Assembly (NCBI RefSeq): GCF_042649685.1
Contig: NZ_JBHRZT010000052.1
Span: 186,001-250,000, forward strand
Source of the DNA: Bacillus_BA songklensis
GTDB taxonomy: Bacteria > Bacillota > Bacilli > Bacillales > Bacillaceae_H
Direction: 5' to 3'
DNA length: 64,000 nucleotides
Shown here piece by piece: positions 26,396 to 35,783 of the stretch. Under the pieces are notes generated by a model, which was not told the DNA's origin, searched no databases, and was given only the letters and a program-made list of their open reading frames with translations. A program made the translations under genes and the position numbers. Position 1 is the first letter of the stretch; each line of letters starts with the position of its first letter.

Positions 26396-26680
26396 TTCGG
26401 AATAGTTCACATATTTATGGGGTTCTCGTTCGATTTGCTCATACATTACATCAATTAACTCAACAGGAAAGCGTGCTGCCTTTGCTTCCCCATGCACCAC
26501 ATATGTCACAAGATACATTACGTCATCTTTTGTAAACGTCAAACTCTCTACTCCATGATCCTCTTTTAACAGTAAATCAAAAAATGCAAGCGTTTCTTGT
26601 GCTGCATGGTCATCAGGCCGTGCGTCAGCCACAACCTTGATCGTTAACCAATTGTATATAGCGTCTTGAACTGATTTCAT
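26393..26680 (-). CDS. Conserved hypothetical protein downstream of ylaH
   Basis: 95-residue soluble acidic protein (MKSVQDAIYNWLTIKVVADA...), not recognised. It has no signal peptide, membrane segment or metal motif. Start at ATG 26680, 8 nt after AAAGGGG; an upstream in-frame start at 26737 overlaps the space before ylaH. It is the last gene of a probable typA-ylaH-26393 unit, with an 83-bp gap after ylaH. Confidence 0.75.
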   Translation of the reverse strand: MKSVQDAIYNWLTIKVVADARPDDHAAQETLAFFDLLLKEDHGVESLTFTKDDVMYLVTYVVHGEAKAARFPVELIDVMYEQIEREPHKYVNYSE

Positions 26681-26763
26681 GTTGGCAGCCCCTTTACTTG
26701 TTGTTCTAACGGTTGGGATGATCCTCTTCTCGTTCAAGGGAGGCCCCTTCCATAAGAACTTGA

Positions 26764-27078
26764 TTAATTCATCTTCGCTTCCTGCTTTTTGGATTGGTAT
26801 AAGCGAACTTTATATATAATTAATACGAGGGCTGCGACGACTAATCCTTCTGCAACAGGTAAAAAGATACCCAAAAAGGTTAAAATGGTACACCCCAGGG
26901 CTAGAAATGTATAGATGATCACCGACTTTAAAATCGGAAGTCTCCTTGCAAAGCCTAATTTATAGACGACTACAGACAGGGCAAAGATGGTTAAATACAA
27001 TAACCACATTCCGACGTCCGGATTATCGCCTACCTTATAAAGAGCTGCAAAAAATGACAAGTGCTCTTTGACATCCAT
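26764..27078 (-). CDS. ylaH: YlaH-like membrane protein
   Basis: 104-residue protein with three hydrophobic segments (about residues 24-41, 50-70, 72-92), ending in a basic tail (YKVRLYQSKKQEAKMN). It corresponds to YlaH by sequence and position directly after typA. Function unknown. ATG at 27078 with GGGGAGGGGG 7 nt upstream. Gap of 32 nt from the typA stop, so probably co-transcribed. Confidence 0.87.
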   Translation of the reverse strand: MDVKEHLSFFAALYKVGDNPDVGMWLLYLTIFALSVVVYKLGFARRLPILKSVIIYTFLALGCTILTFLGIFLPVAEGLVVAALVLIIYKVRLYQSKKQEAKMN

Positions 27079-27110
27079 TTTATTTCCCCCTCCCCAAGTA
27101 TCTCTAAACA

Positions 27111-28955
27111 TTACTGCATTTCAGCGTATTTCTTTTTCTTAGCTATTCTTTCACGCTCATTTTTATCTAAAATTTTCTTGCGTAAACGAATCGATTCAGG
27201 TGTAATTTCACAGTATTCATCGTCATTTAAGTACTCGAGTGATTGCTCCAATGACATAATGCGCGGTTTTTTCATACCGACTGTTTGTTCTTTTGTTGCA
27301 GAACGAACATTTGTCGCCTGTTTCACTTTACAAATGTTGACGACAATATCATTGTCACGAGTATGTTCTCCGACAATCATGCCTTCATATACTTCTGTTC
27401 CGGGTTCCACAAAAATTGTACCCCGATCTTCTACACCTGTAATACCATAGGTGGACGCTTTACCAGTCTCCATGGAAACCAATACACCTTGGCGGCGTCC
27501 GCCGACTTGACCAGGCTGCATCGGCTGGTAGCTGTCGAAGGAGTGGTTGATGATGCCAAACCCTCTTGTTAATGATAAGAATTCTGTCGTATAACCAATC
27601 AAGCCGCGTGCCGGTACCATAAAGATCAAACGAACTTGCCCGTTACCATTGTTGATCATATCCGTCATTTCACCTTTACGGGCACCCATTGATTCCATAA
27701 TCGCACCAGTATGCTCTTCAGGAACGTCAATTTGTACACGCTCAACCGGCTCACATCTGACTCCGTCAATTTCTTTTACGATAACTTCCGGCTTGGATAC
27801 TTGAAGCTCATATCCTTCACGGCGCATGTTCTCAATTAAAATGGAAAGGTGAAGCTCTCCGCGTCCTGAAACGATCCATGCATCCGGCGAGTCTGTGTTT
27901 TCTACACGTAAGCTGACATCTGTCTCAAGTTGAGAGCGAAGACGCTCTTCAATTTTACGTGCGGTTACATATTTTCCTTCACGGCCTGCAAATGGGCTGT
28001 TGTTTACAAGGAATGTCATTTGCAATGTCGGCTCATCGATGCGTAAAACCGGCAGTGCTTCTTGATGTTCGATAGGGCAAACCGTTTCCCCGACGTTAAT
28101 GTCTTCCATACCGGAAACAGCAATCAAATCGCCCGCTTTGGCTTCTTCGATTTCTACACGTTTCAACCCTAAGAAACCAAACATCTTAGTAACACGGAAC
28201 TGTTTGACAGAGCCGTCCAGCTTCATGAGCGCTACTTGCTGCCCTACTTTCATCGTTCCGCGGAACACGCGTCCAATTCCGATACGGCCGACATAATCAT
28301 TATAGTCTAACATCGCTACTTGGAATTGAAGAGGTTCGTCGCTGTTATCCACAGGAGCAGGAATATGCTCTACAATTGCATCAAATAATGAAGCCATGTT
28401 TTCTTCTTGTTCTGCCGGGTCCGGACTTGTGCTTGCCGTACCGTTAATGGCAGAAGCATAAATGACAGGGAATTCTAATTGTTCTTCGCTTGCATCCAAT
28501 TCAATGAATAAATCGATAACCTCGTCTACTACCTCTTCCGGACGGGCAAAGTCCCGGTCAATCTTGTTTACAACAACAATCGGTGTTAAATTTTGTTCTA
28601 ACGCCTTTTTCAAAACGAAGCGTGTTTGCGGCATACATCCTTCGTATGCATCGACAACCAACAACACACCGTCTACCATTTTCATAATACGCTCTACTTC
28701 ACCGCCAAAATCGGCATGTCCGGGCGTATCTAAAATATTGATGCGTGTATCTTTATAATTAATGGCTGTATTTTTAGCCAAAATGGTAATACCGCGCTCG
28801 CGCTCAAGATCGTTTGAATCCATCGCACGTTCCTCCACTTGCTCGTTTACACGAAACGTACCAGATTGACGTAAAAGCTGGTCTACTAAAGTCGTTTTTC
28901 CATGGTCTACGTGGGCAATAATCGCAATATTGCGTAAGTCTTGACGAATCTTCAC
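27111..28955 (-). CDS. typA: Ribosome-associated GTPase TypA/BipA
   Basis: 614-residue translational GTPase related to EF-G and LepA; aids ribosome assembly and stress or cold adaptation. G-domain motifs: AHVDHGKTTL (P-loop), RGITILAKNTA (switch I), DTPGHADFGGE (G3) and VVNKIDRD (NKxD). EF-G-like domains II, III and V follow, then the TypA-specific C-terminal domain (EFLSLTRGFGIINHSFD...). Start at GTG 28955, 7 nt after AGGAG, giving the usual (M)KIRQDLRNIAII. An ATG at 28976 precedes the binding site and is unlikely. Confidence 0.97.
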   Translation of the reverse strand: MKIRQDLRNIAIIAHVDHGKTTLVDQLLRQSGTFRVNEQVEERAMDSNDLERERGITILAKNTAINYKDTRINILDTPGHADFGGEVERIMKMVDGVLLVVDAYEGCMPQTRFVLKKALEQNLTPIVVVNKIDRDFARPEEVVDEVIDLFIELDASEEQLEFPVIYASAINGTASTSPDPAEQEENMASLFDAIVEHIPAPVDNSDEPLQFQVAMLDYNDYVGRIGIGRVFRGTMKVGQQVALMKLDGSVKQFRVTKMFGFLGLKRVEIEEAKAGDLIAVSGMEDINVGETVCPIEHQEALPVLRIDEPTLQMTFLVNNSPFAGREGKYVTARKIEERLRSQLETDVSLRVENTDSPDAWIVSGRGELHLSILIENMRREGYELQVSKPEVIVKEIDGVRCEPVERVQIDVPEEHTGAIMESMGARKGEMTDMINNGNGQVRLIFMVPARGLIGYTTEFLSLTRGFGIINHSFDSYQPMQPGQVGGRRQGVLVSMETGKASTYGITGVEDRGTIFVEPGTEVYEGMIVGEHTRDNDIVVNICKVKQATNVRSATKEQTVGMKKPRIMSLEQSLEYLNDDEYCEITPESIRLRKKILDKNERERIAKKKKYAEMQ

Positions 28956-29065
28956 ATTTTCACTCCTAATGTTCATAATAACTAGGATATTATATCATAC
29001 TACATCTAGAAATGAAGAATACTTTTATGTACACTTATGATATCTGGTTTTTGGGAGGGATTTTT

Positions 29066-29251
29066 ATGAAAGAAATAAAGTGGATTTTTCTTGTTTACTC
29101 AATTTTGGCCGCCACTTCCATCATGTCAATTGGAGTTTTTATTGGCGAACAAAGTTTAATCGGTATTATTGTATCCATTATCGTTTTATTTATCATTATG
29201 GGCCTAGGATTTTCGACGAAAAAGAAAAGGCGCGAACGAGGAGAACTATAA
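29066..29251 (+). CDS. ylaF: YlaF family small membrane protein (DUF5325)
   Basis: 61-residue protein with two transmembrane helices (WIFLVYSILAATSIMSIGVF and the LIGIIVSIIVLFIIMGL segment) and a basic C-terminus (STKKKRRERGEL). Matches YlaF in position, divergent from typA. Function unknown. ATG at 29066 with GGGAGGGA 5-6 nt upstream; the longer frame from 29012 lacks a site. Confidence 0.85.
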   Translation: MKEIKWIFLVYSILAATSIMSIGVFIGEQSLIGIIVSIIVLFIIMGLGFSTKKKRRERGEL

Positions 29252-29344
29252 AACATAGTCCGTTTTGGCTGGATTTCTCAAAATAAAAAGTTTTTGTGCT
29301 CCGCTTCCATGAGAGACCATTATATGACCCGACAGCACATTAAA

Positions 29345-29394
29345 TTCAATAGGCTTCCCGCCGGATATGTTCCGATCGGCGGGAAGCCTATTTG
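29345..29394. terminator. Strong hairpin downstream of ylaF
   Basis: AATAGGCTTCCCGCCG pairs perfectly with CGGCGGGAAGCCTATT (16 bp, 13-nt loop), followed by TTGCTTC. It is about 95 nt beyond the ylaF stop. The remainder of 29252-29631 contains no credible gene; near its end lies a repeat fragment. Confidence 0.65.
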
Positions 29395-29582
29395 CTTCAA
29401 AAAAGCAGCTTGCTGTTAATACGATTAAACAATTTATCAAAATGAAAAGGGCACTTCCTTTTAAAATGAGGGTTCCGTAGTACTTTCTCCATAACTCCTG
29501 AACATCACGCTCATATATACGGCTCTTGTCTCATACCGGTTTCTCTCAAATATCCAATCATAAAGGGCAACACGGCCTCAAA

Positions 29583-29640
29583 AAAGAGGGGGCTGACTCA
29601 AAAGCCTTCAGGGAATGACAATAATCTATTTTTATGCAAG
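29583..29640. repeat. Fragment of intergenic repeat with GGGGCTGACTCAAAAG core
   Basis: GAGGGGGCTGACTCAAAAGC recurs near 32233 (AGGGGCTGACTCAAAAGTC) and in weaker form near 58490. The following AGCCTTCAGGGAATGACAAT resembles 26268-26287. It lies just 3' of the minus-strand GNAT gene. Confidence 0.5.
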
Positions 29641-30093
29641 AGGTCTCGTCATGATCATATAAGGTTTTTTCTGCTCATCCTCTTCCACTTTAAGCTGTTC
29701 AAATTCACAAGCGGCAAAAAACTGCATCCACTCCAATCGCTGAAGCGGTACAGCAGTAAATAAGACATCATGGCCTTCCTTTTCGTACCGACGTGCAATG
29801 TCATGAACAATTGCTTTTCCGTATCCTCTTTTTCGGGCTTGTCCATCCACTAAAATGGTGCCGAGCCATGCCTTCTCATTTGAAGGTGCCCAGTCAACCG
29901 TGAATGTTAAGCCAATCCGACACGGCCCTTCATACCAGACCTCCCATTGCCCGTTCATCATTTCATATTTTCTCCTATATTCTAATAACTCGGATGGAAA
30001 ACCTTCTTCCTGCTGCCACAACGGACTTTCCTCTATTAACTTGAGAAAAAAGGGTTGATCTTTCTCTTCATACTTCTTAGAAGACAGCAGCAT
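29632..30093 (-). CDS. GNAT family N-acetyltransferase
   Basis: 153-residue single GNAT domain. The acetyl-CoA loop is visible as GQARKRGYGKAIVHDIARRY, following the strand AWLGTILVDG. The substrate cannot be told. The ATG overlaps the stop of the yktC-like gene by one base (TAATG), so the two are translated together. Members next to inositol phosphatases are not functionally linked as far as I know. Confidence 0.82.
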   Translation of the reverse strand: MLLSSKKYEEKDQPFFLKLIEESPLWQQEEGFPSELLEYRRKYEMMNGQWEVWYEGPCRIGLTFTVDWAPSNEKAWLGTILVDGQARKRGYGKAIVHDIARRYEKEGHDVLFTAVPLQRLEWMQFFAACEFEQLKVEEDEQKKPYMIMTRPLA

Positions 30094-30893
30094 TATTGAT
30101 CACGCTTCACGTAGTTATTTAAGATTTCTGAGTGTAAGATAGGGTTGGCAATGAGCACACTGCTTTTTGTCAAAATATCTAGTGGAGCTCCGTCTAACGT
30201 CGTTGTTGTACCTCCAACTTCCTCTACAATTACTTTTCCGCCTGCAAAATCCCATGGTGATAAGCGCATCGTGATATAGGCGTCAAGGCGTCCCGCCGCG
30301 ACATAAGCCATTTCGATTGCTGCCGACCCGTAAGAACGCGTTCCCCTGACATCGCGTACAAGCGGTGTTAATACTTCCTTGTCAATGCGTTTATTCGGAG
30401 TGACCCATGTTGAATTCAGACCGATAACAGCCTCTTTTACCTGTACTGGCTCCAGCTTCGGCAATTCGATGTCATTCATGAATGCACCATGTCCCTTGAA
30501 GGCATGATATAACTCATCGTGCATAACATCATATATTAAACCAATGCGACCGATCCCATTTTCAAAAACGCCGATGGAAATGGCAAAATTACGTTGTTGA
30601 TGTACAAAATTCATCGTTCCATCAATCGGATCGATGACCCAGATAACCCCTTCTTTTGATTCAAGATCTTCTCCAAACCCCTCTTCCCCTATAATATGGT
30701 GCGATGGAAACGTTTCACGAATTTTACCTACGAGAAAGCGTTCAACTTCTCGATCCATATTGGTGACTAAATCGTTCGGATTTGATTTTGCTTGTATGAG
30801 CAGCTCTTTGCTAAATGATTGTTTAATAAGAGTGCCCGCTTGCTTTATCCATTGTTTCGCATATGTATCAATTTGTTTCCAAATATGTTCCAT
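30093..30893 (-). CDS. yktC: Inositol monophosphatase family protein (YktC)
   Basis: 266-residue Mg-dependent phosphatase of the IMPase/FIG superfamily. Metal-binding motifs: GEEGFGED (Glu), VIDPIDGTMNFVHQ (DPxDGT) and SPWDFAGGKVIVEEVGG (WDxAAG-like near the C-terminus). The true substrate in Bacillus (inositol phosphate, NADP(H) or other) is not certain. First gene of a two-gene unit with the GNAT gene; ykzI and yktB lie next door as in B. subtilis. Confidence 0.92.
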   Translation of the reverse strand: MEHIWKQIDTYAKQWIKQAGTLIKQSFSKELLIQAKSNPNDLVTNMDREVERFLVGKIRETFPSHHIIGEEGFGEDLESKEGVIWVIDPIDGTMNFVHQQRNFAISIGVFENGIGRIGLIYDVMHDELYHAFKGHGAFMNDIELPKLEPVQVKEAVIGLNSTWVTPNKRIDKEVLTPLVRDVRGTRSYGSAAIEMAYVAAGRLDAYITMRLSPWDFAGGKVIVEEVGGTTTTLDGAPLDILTKSSVLIANPILHSEILNNYVKRDQ

Positions 30894-30982
30894 TTCCTAA
30901 ACCCCTTCCAGGTTTTTAATGTATTCGTATGTAAACTAAGCTTAAAAAAACATAACCGGTAAATCAAGTATTCAACTCACAG

Positions 30983-31013
30983 AAAAAACGAACCCTTACG
31001 CAAGGTTCGCGGC
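30983..31013 (-). terminator. Terminator of ykzI
   Basis: CGAACC pairs with GGTTCG around a 9-nt loop that itself may pair further; on the minus strand a TTTTTT run follows directly, about 30 nt beyond the ykzI stop. Confidence 0.75.
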
Positions 31014-31039
31014 ATTTGCTCCCTACAAACGAATTTCCC

Positions 31040-31234
31040 CTAATTTACACTTTGTAATCTCACCATTTCCTGACGCAATTTTTCTAATTTTTGCTTGCAC
31101 TCTGTTTTCTTTGTTTCATCATTTTCCACCATTGCTTCATATAAAGTCGCCAACTCATAATCTAATTCTAACCGAAGCACTGCAAGCCGCTTTTGACCGT
31201 CCATTTTCTTATACATGTTGACTACTTGTTTCAT
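31040..31234 (-). CDS. ykzI: Small coiled-coil protein YkzI
   Basis: 64-residue, highly helical and charged (DGQKRLAVLRLELDYELATL, KLEKLRQEMVRLQ), probably a short coiled coil. Function unknown. ATG at 31234 with GAGGAGG 7 nt upstream. The yktB-ykzI-yktC order matches B. subtilis. Its own terminator follows. Confidence 0.83.
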   Translation of the reverse strand: MKQVVNMYKKMDGQKRLAVLRLELDYELATLYEAMVENDETKKTECKQKLEKLRQEMVRLQSVN

Positions 31235-31452
31235 GATAAGACCTCCTCTCCATTTTCCCGTAATATTTCCATCTCCAAAAAACTAAATTTTCAGATATTT
31301 TTAATTGATACATTCTATGATAATCAAAGGCTACATGTAACTAAATTGTGTGTTTACCTAGAAAAATCGATAGACATCGTTTGACAAGCCTGTGTATGCT
31401 ATGGTTATCATACATTCAGTGACTATATTGATAAATTAAGTGGAGGGGACAT

Positions 31453-32085
31453 ATGCTGTTTACAGGATTTTCTCAAAAAGATTTTAATGTATTTGATATC
31501 GAAGGACTAGATGACCGGATGGAAGGAATTAAAACGACAATTCGGCCAAAACTCGAGGCATTAGGGCAACATTTCACTCCTACCCTTTCGGCTCTTTCCG
31601 GAGATGAAATGTTTTATCATGTAGCAAAACATGCACGTCGTACGAAAAATCCTCCAAAGGATACGTGGGTTGCTTTTGCTAATAATAAAAGAGGTTATAA
31701 AATGATGCCCCACTTTCAAATCGGTTTATGGAAATCGCATGTATTTGTCTGGTTTGCCGTTATATATGAATCGCCGATTAAAGAATCCTTTGGACAAGCA
31801 CTTCTTCAGCAGCTAAACGAAGTAGAACAAATCATCCCTTCTCATTTTGTTTGGTCTAAAGACCATACACAACCGGAAGCTTTACGGATGGGCAGTTTAC
31901 AAACCGGAGATTTAAAAGAGCTGTTTACCCGACTACAAACCGTCAAGAAAGCTGAAATTTTATGCGGGATAAACATCCCAAGAGAAAAAGCGATCGCCTT
32001 GAGCGGAGAAGAATGGTTGACGACGATCGAAGACACGTTCAAAACGGTCTTGCCATTGTACAAACTGGCCCAGGCATCATCCTGA
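31453..32085 (+). CDS. yktB: YktB family protein (DUF1054)
   Basis: 210-residue cytosolic protein of the DUF1054/UPF0637 family (FTGFSQKDFNVFDIEGLDDR at the start; RRTKNPPKDTWVAFANNKRG; HFQIGLWKSHVFVWFAVIYE). Structure-known fold but no assigned activity. ATG 31453 preceded by GTGGAGGGGAC. Divergent from ykzI, convergent with yktA across a 290-bp gap containing two palindromic repeats. Confidence 0.92.
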   Translation: MLFTGFSQKDFNVFDIEGLDDRMEGIKTTIRPKLEALGQHFTPTLSALSGDEMFYHVAKHARRTKNPPKDTWVAFANNKRGYKMMPHFQIGLWKSHVFVWFAVIYESPIKESFGQALLQQLNEVEQIIPSHFVWSKDHTQPEALRMGSLQTGDLKELFTRLQTVKKAEILCGINIPREKAIALSGEEWLTTIEDTFKTVLPLYKLAQASS

Positions 32086-32176
32086 TGATTTAAAATAGTG
32101 TATATTTAGTTTATTCTCTAATCTAGTTTGTATGATACTCACCTAAAAAAATCATACTGAAAAGATGTACACAAAG

Positions 32177-32227
32177 AGAACCGTCACTAGAGTCCTTGAT
32201 TTAACCGGACTCAAATGACGGTTCATT
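32177..32227. repeat. Palindromic 3' repeat, copy c
   Basis: GAGAACCGTCAcTaGAGTCC pairs with GGACTCaaaTGACGGTTCAT around a TTGATTTAACC loop. Inner stem GAGTCC/GGACTC differs in bases from the other copies but keeps pairing. Followed by a GGGGCTGACTCAAAAG motif at 32233. Confidence 0.7.
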
Positions 32228-32280
32228 ATAGGGGCTGACTCAAAAGTCTATCCCTCACTATTACAAACATTTTTCAATCG

Positions 32281-32376
32281 AATGAATCGTCATGGAAACC
32301 CTTGTTTTCACTGGATTTCCCATGACAATTCATCAGATGGGGATGGACAGGCATGTAGCCATAGGGCATCCTTTTT
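32281..32376. repeat. Palindromic 3' repeat, copy d, with adjoining terminator-like hairpin
   Basis: AATGAATCGTCATGGaAA pairs with TTcCCATGACAATTCAT (32281-32334). It is followed by GGGGATG...CATCCTTTTTT (32340-32374), a weaker hairpin with a T-tract, ending at the yktA stop. Confidence 0.7.
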
Positions 32377-32646
32377 TCACATTTTAACGGTAGCACCGGC
32401 TGGTGATTCTTTAGCTGCTTTCATCGTACGATATATGGAGTAACCGCTTATCTCTTCAAATTCATTGCCAATCTTTTTTTCTTCCGATTTGCTTGGTACA
32501 ATTTCTTTAAAGCGGCGATACGCTGCCATCAATTGATCGCGGTCAATTCCTCTTTCGTAAGCCATTTCGACCATTTCAAAAAATTTGATGACCTCGATGA
32601 TTTCTTGAGTATTCCAATCCAATGAAATCGGATATTGATATTCCAT
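32377..32646 (-). CDS. yktA: UPF0223 family protein YktA
   Basis: 89-residue soluble helical protein (MEYQYPISLDWNTQEIIEVI... RFKEIVPSKSEEKKIGNEFE). Member of UPF0223, function unknown. ATG 32646 lies 8 nt after GGAG; the in-frame GTG nine bases earlier overlaps that site. It is 41 nt from the downstream end of the nitronate monooxygenase-like gene on the same strand. Confidence 0.9.
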   Translation of the reverse strand: MEYQYPISLDWNTQEIIEVIKFFEMVEMAYERGIDRDQLMAAYRRFKEIVPSKSEEKKIGNEFEEISGYSIYRTMKAAKESPAGATVKM

Positions 32647-32687
32647 GTTGATCACTCCACTTTCTTTTATGTATCACACATTCGCTT

Positions 32688-33647
32688 TTACATGCTCCAT
32701 CGCCGGCGAATCGCTTCTCCTTCTTCCATCATTCTCGTTATTAATTCATTGACAGACGGGATATCTCTAATCATTCCCATCACTTGTCCGGCCCATCCAA
32801 ATCCTTCTCCTTCTTTTCCTTCATAAATGTAGCGCTTGTTCGCTTCTCCACTTATGTACGATTTTAGCCCCTCATAACCGGCTTGTTCTTGCTCTAATTG
32901 AAGGATCCGGTCTGTCCAATCATTGGCGATGACCCTGGCAGGTGCTCCAAGCGTACGCTTAATCACTACTGTATCATATTCCGTTCCATTGACAAGAGCT
33001 TGCTTGTAAAGCTCATGAGCATGAACGCATTCCTTTGTGGCAATGAATCTCGTTCCCATCTCAATACCTTCTGCCCCAAGGCTTAATGCCGCCATCATTC
33101 CTCTGCCATCACCGATGCCGCCTGACGCCACAACAGGAATTGATACAGCATCGACTACTTGCGGTACCAAAACAAAAGTGCCCGTATCATGACGTCCAAG
33201 ATGTCCGCCCCCTTCTTGACCCACAACCATGACAGCATCTGCCCCAAGTTCTTCTGCTTTTTCGGCCTGCCTTCTCGCTGCCACGAGTACCAATTTTTTG
33301 ATGTCTGTTCCTTTTAGCTGCTCAAACAGCGGGGTCGGGTTTCCCCCCGTCATTGTCACAACAGGAACATTTTCCTCGATCGCTACTTCAAGCATATGTG
33401 AAAACGGGCGGCCATGTTGTCCAATCGCAAAATTGACACCAAATGGTTTAGAAGTTCTTTGACGTACCCTTCTTATCTCCTCCCTCAGCTGTTCAGGCGT
33501 TTCCAAGGACATAGCGGTTATTTGCCCCAATCCTCCCGCGTTAGAAACTGCAGCAGCCAGTTCTGAATAGGCTAAATGAGCCAGACCGCCTTGGATAATC
33601 GGATAATCAATATTTAACATTTCTGTAATTCTTGTCTTCCACTTCAC
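32688..33647 (-). CDS. Nitronate monooxygenase / FabK-like flavin oxidoreductase
   Basis: 319-residue TIM-barrel FMN enzyme of the 2-nitropropane dioxygenase family. Typical stretches: YPIIQGGLAHLAYSELAAAV, GVNFAIGQ, AVMVVGQEGGGHLGRHDTGT (active-site region with GGHxG) and PVVASGGIGDGRGMMAALSL (phosphate binding). It could act as a nitronate monooxygenase or as another NAD(P)H-dependent flavin enzyme; sequence alone does not decide. Upstream of it lies a 660-bp gap shared with divergent speA. Confidence 0.85.
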   Translation of the reverse strand: MKWKTRITEMLNIDYPIIQGGLAHLAYSELAAAVSNAGGLGQITAMSLETPEQLREEIRRVRQRTSKPFGVNFAIGQHGRPFSHMLEVAIEENVPVVTMTGGNPTPLFEQLKGTDIKKLVLVAARRQAEKAEELGADAVMVVGQEGGGHLGRHDTGTFVLVPQVVDAVSIPVVASGGIGDGRGMMAALSLGAEGIEMGTRFIATKECVHAHELYKQALVNGTEYDTVVIKRTLGAPARVIANDWTDRILQLEQEQAGYEGLKSYISGEANKRYIYEGKEGEGFGWAGQVMGMIRDIPSVNELITRMMEEGEAIRRRWSM

Positions 33648-34166
33648 CTTTCATTCCCCCTTACGATACAAATCCACATAAATAATCGGACATGACTAAA
33701 AACCCCCCATGTCGAATTATTTACGCACAAAACGACGACTAATAGTGAACCATTAAATTGAATCTATATATAAAACCTTCTTGTTTCATCTTTGAATTCC
33801 TTCTTTAATGCAGGGCAATTCTAAAGTCTAATGTTAATATTTGTTTTTTCCTTCCAATTGAAGCTGAAAGCGGGCAAAATGGCCATTTCGCGCAAAGGAG
33901 CTAAAAATTGAAAGATCAATATTGTTCTATATAAATATATATGGTTTATGTATTTTCTTTCATCGCGCAGAGTGTGTTTACAAAGATATTCCCGCAGGAT
34001 TGTTAGGGCTGCAACATTGCTTACAAGACTTAAATGTTTTTAGCCGCAATTTGATCATCATGCCATTCATCTCTGATAAACCAAAAAGTTTTTTGGCAAT
34101 TCGGGACATGTGTTCTTTATTTGCGCCCAACTGTCAATGTAAATTCATACATATGCAAAATTTGCT

Positions 34167-34194
34167 TTGCAAAGGACTCAATAGATGCTATAAT
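34167..34194 (+). promoter_or_regulatory. Candidate sigma-A promoter of speA
   Basis: TTGCAA (34167-34172), 16 bp, TATAAT (34189-34194), about 115 nt ahead of the speA start. The rest of 33648-34166 is AT-rich and I see no gene in it; a plus-strand frame at 33922-34218 has no ribosome binding site and overlaps this promoter. Confidence 0.5.
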
Positions 34195-34307
34195 TCATTT
34201 GTTTTATGTTTGAAATAGGCGATAATAAACTGAAAACGAATAACACGGTTACTTTAACCGCTGTTTATGATAAAAATATTGAATAGATAAAGAGGTGGAT
34301 AGCAAAG

Positions 34308-35783
34308 TTGTCTTCACAATTTGAAACTCCGTTATTTACTGGTCTAGTAGAACATGCCAAAAAGAATCCGACTCAATTTCATATTCCGGGACATAAAAAA
34401 GGAAGCGGAATGGATCCTGAATTCAGAGAGTTCATTGGCGAAAATGCGCTTTCTATAGATTTAATCAACATTGGTCCTTTAGATGATTTACATCAGCCTA
34501 AAGGGATGATCAAACAGGCTCAAGATTTGGCCGCTCAAGCATTCGGTGCTGACCATACATTTTTCTCTGTTCAAGGTACAAGCGGCGCAATTATGACAAT
34601 GGTCATGTCCGTTTGTGGCCCCGGGGATAAAATTTTAATTCCTCGCAATGTGCATAAATCGGTCATGAGTGCCATCGTATTTTCAGGTGCAACCCCTGTA
34701 TTTATTCATCCTGAAATCGATCCTGTGTTGGGCATCTCACATGGTATTACACCAGAGTCCGTTGAGAAAGCCTTAGAACAGCATCCAGATGCGAAGGCTG
34801 TACTTGTCATTAACCCTACTTATTTTGGTATTGCCGGTGACCTGCGAAAAATTGTGGAAATTGCCCATTCCCACAGTATCCCTGTACTTGTGGATGAAGC
34901 TCACGGCGTTCACATTCATTTCCATGAGGAACTTCCTCTCTCCGCCATGCAGGCAGGAGCAGATATGGCGGCAACAAGTGTGCATAAGCTTGGTGGTTCA
35001 ATGACCCAAAGTTCTGTTTTAAATGTACGGGAAGGGCTTGTATCTCCTAAACGTGTTCAGGCTATTTTAAGTATGCTAACAACAACTTCTACATCATATT
35101 TGTTACTTGCTTCTTTGGATGTAGCCCGAAAACGCTTGGCAACAGAAGGAAAAGCATTGATTGAACATACAATTCGTCTCGCCGAACAAACACGTGATCA
35201 AATCAATGAAATTGAACACCTTCGATGCGTGGGGCGTGAAATTTTGGGAACAAGTGCTACGTATGACATGGACCCTACGAAGATAATCATATCTGTAAAA
35301 GATCTTGGGATTACGGGTTATGACGTAGAGAAATGGCTTCGTGAAAAGTTCAATATCGAAGTTGAAATGTCAGATCTTTATAACATTCTTTGTATCGTGA
35401 CACCTGGTGATACAGAAGAAGATCTCCAAAAACTTGTATCTGCTTTACAAGAATTGGCGAATGAATTCAAGGATCAAGCCGATATGAATGTAGATACTTC
35501 CGTACTGCTTCCGGATATTCCAGTACTTGCCCTTACACCTCGTGATGCTTTTTATGCGGAAACGGAAGTTGTACCGTTCGACCAATCAGCAGGTCGAATC
35601 ATTGCGGAGTTTGTTATGGTGTATCCACCAGGAATCCCCATCTTCATCCCTGGTGAAATCATTACAGAAGAAAATTTGACATACATTAAAAAGAACTTAG
35701 AAGCCGGACTTCCTGTTCAAGGCGCAGAAGATTACGAGCTAAACTCATTCCGTGTCATCAAGGAACATCGCGCTATTAAATAA
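34308..35783 (+). CDS. speA: Arginine decarboxylase SpeA (Orn/Lys/Arg decarboxylase family)
   Basis: 491-residue PLP enzyme of the fold type I Orn/Lys/Arg decarboxylase family, converting arginine to agmatine as the first step of polyamine synthesis. The PLP lysine is in ATSVHKLGGSMTQSSVLN; HIPGHKKGSGMDP and VLVDEAHGVHIHFH are other landmarks. Arginine specificity is inferred from B. subtilis synteny (speA next to sr1 and slp-pdh), not from residues. Start TTG at 34308, with AGAGGTGGAT upstream. Confidence 0.93.
   Translation: MSSQFETPLFTGLVEHAKKNPTQFHIPGHKKGSGMDPEFREFIGENALSIDLINIGPLDDLHQPKGMIKQAQDLAAQAFGADHTFFSVQGTSGAIMTMVMSVCGPGDKILIPRNVHKSVMSAIVFSGATPVFIHPEIDPVLGISHGITPESVEKALEQHPDAKAVLVINPTYFGIAGDLRKIVEIAHSHSIPVLVDEAHGVHIHFHEELPLSAMQAGADMAATSVHKLGGSMTQSSVLNVREGLVSPKRVQAILSMLTTTSTSYLLLASLDVARKRLATEGKALIEHTIRLAEQTRDQINEIEHLRCVGREILGTSATYDMDPTKIIISVKDLGITGYDVEKWLREKFNIEVEMSDLYNILCIVTPGDTEEDLQKLVSALQELANEFKDQADMNVDTSVLLPDIPVLALTPRDAFYAETEVVPFDQSAGRIIAEFVMVYPPGIPIFIPGEIITEENLTYIKKNLEAGLPVQGAEDYELNSFRVIKEHRAIK

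Noticed and set aside
29246..29440. 64-codon minus-strand frame behind ylaF
   Set aside because: It runs through the terminator hairpin at 29345-29394 and has no start signal.
33922..34218. 98-codon plus-strand frame before speA
   Set aside because: No ribosome binding site, and its end runs through the best speA promoter match.
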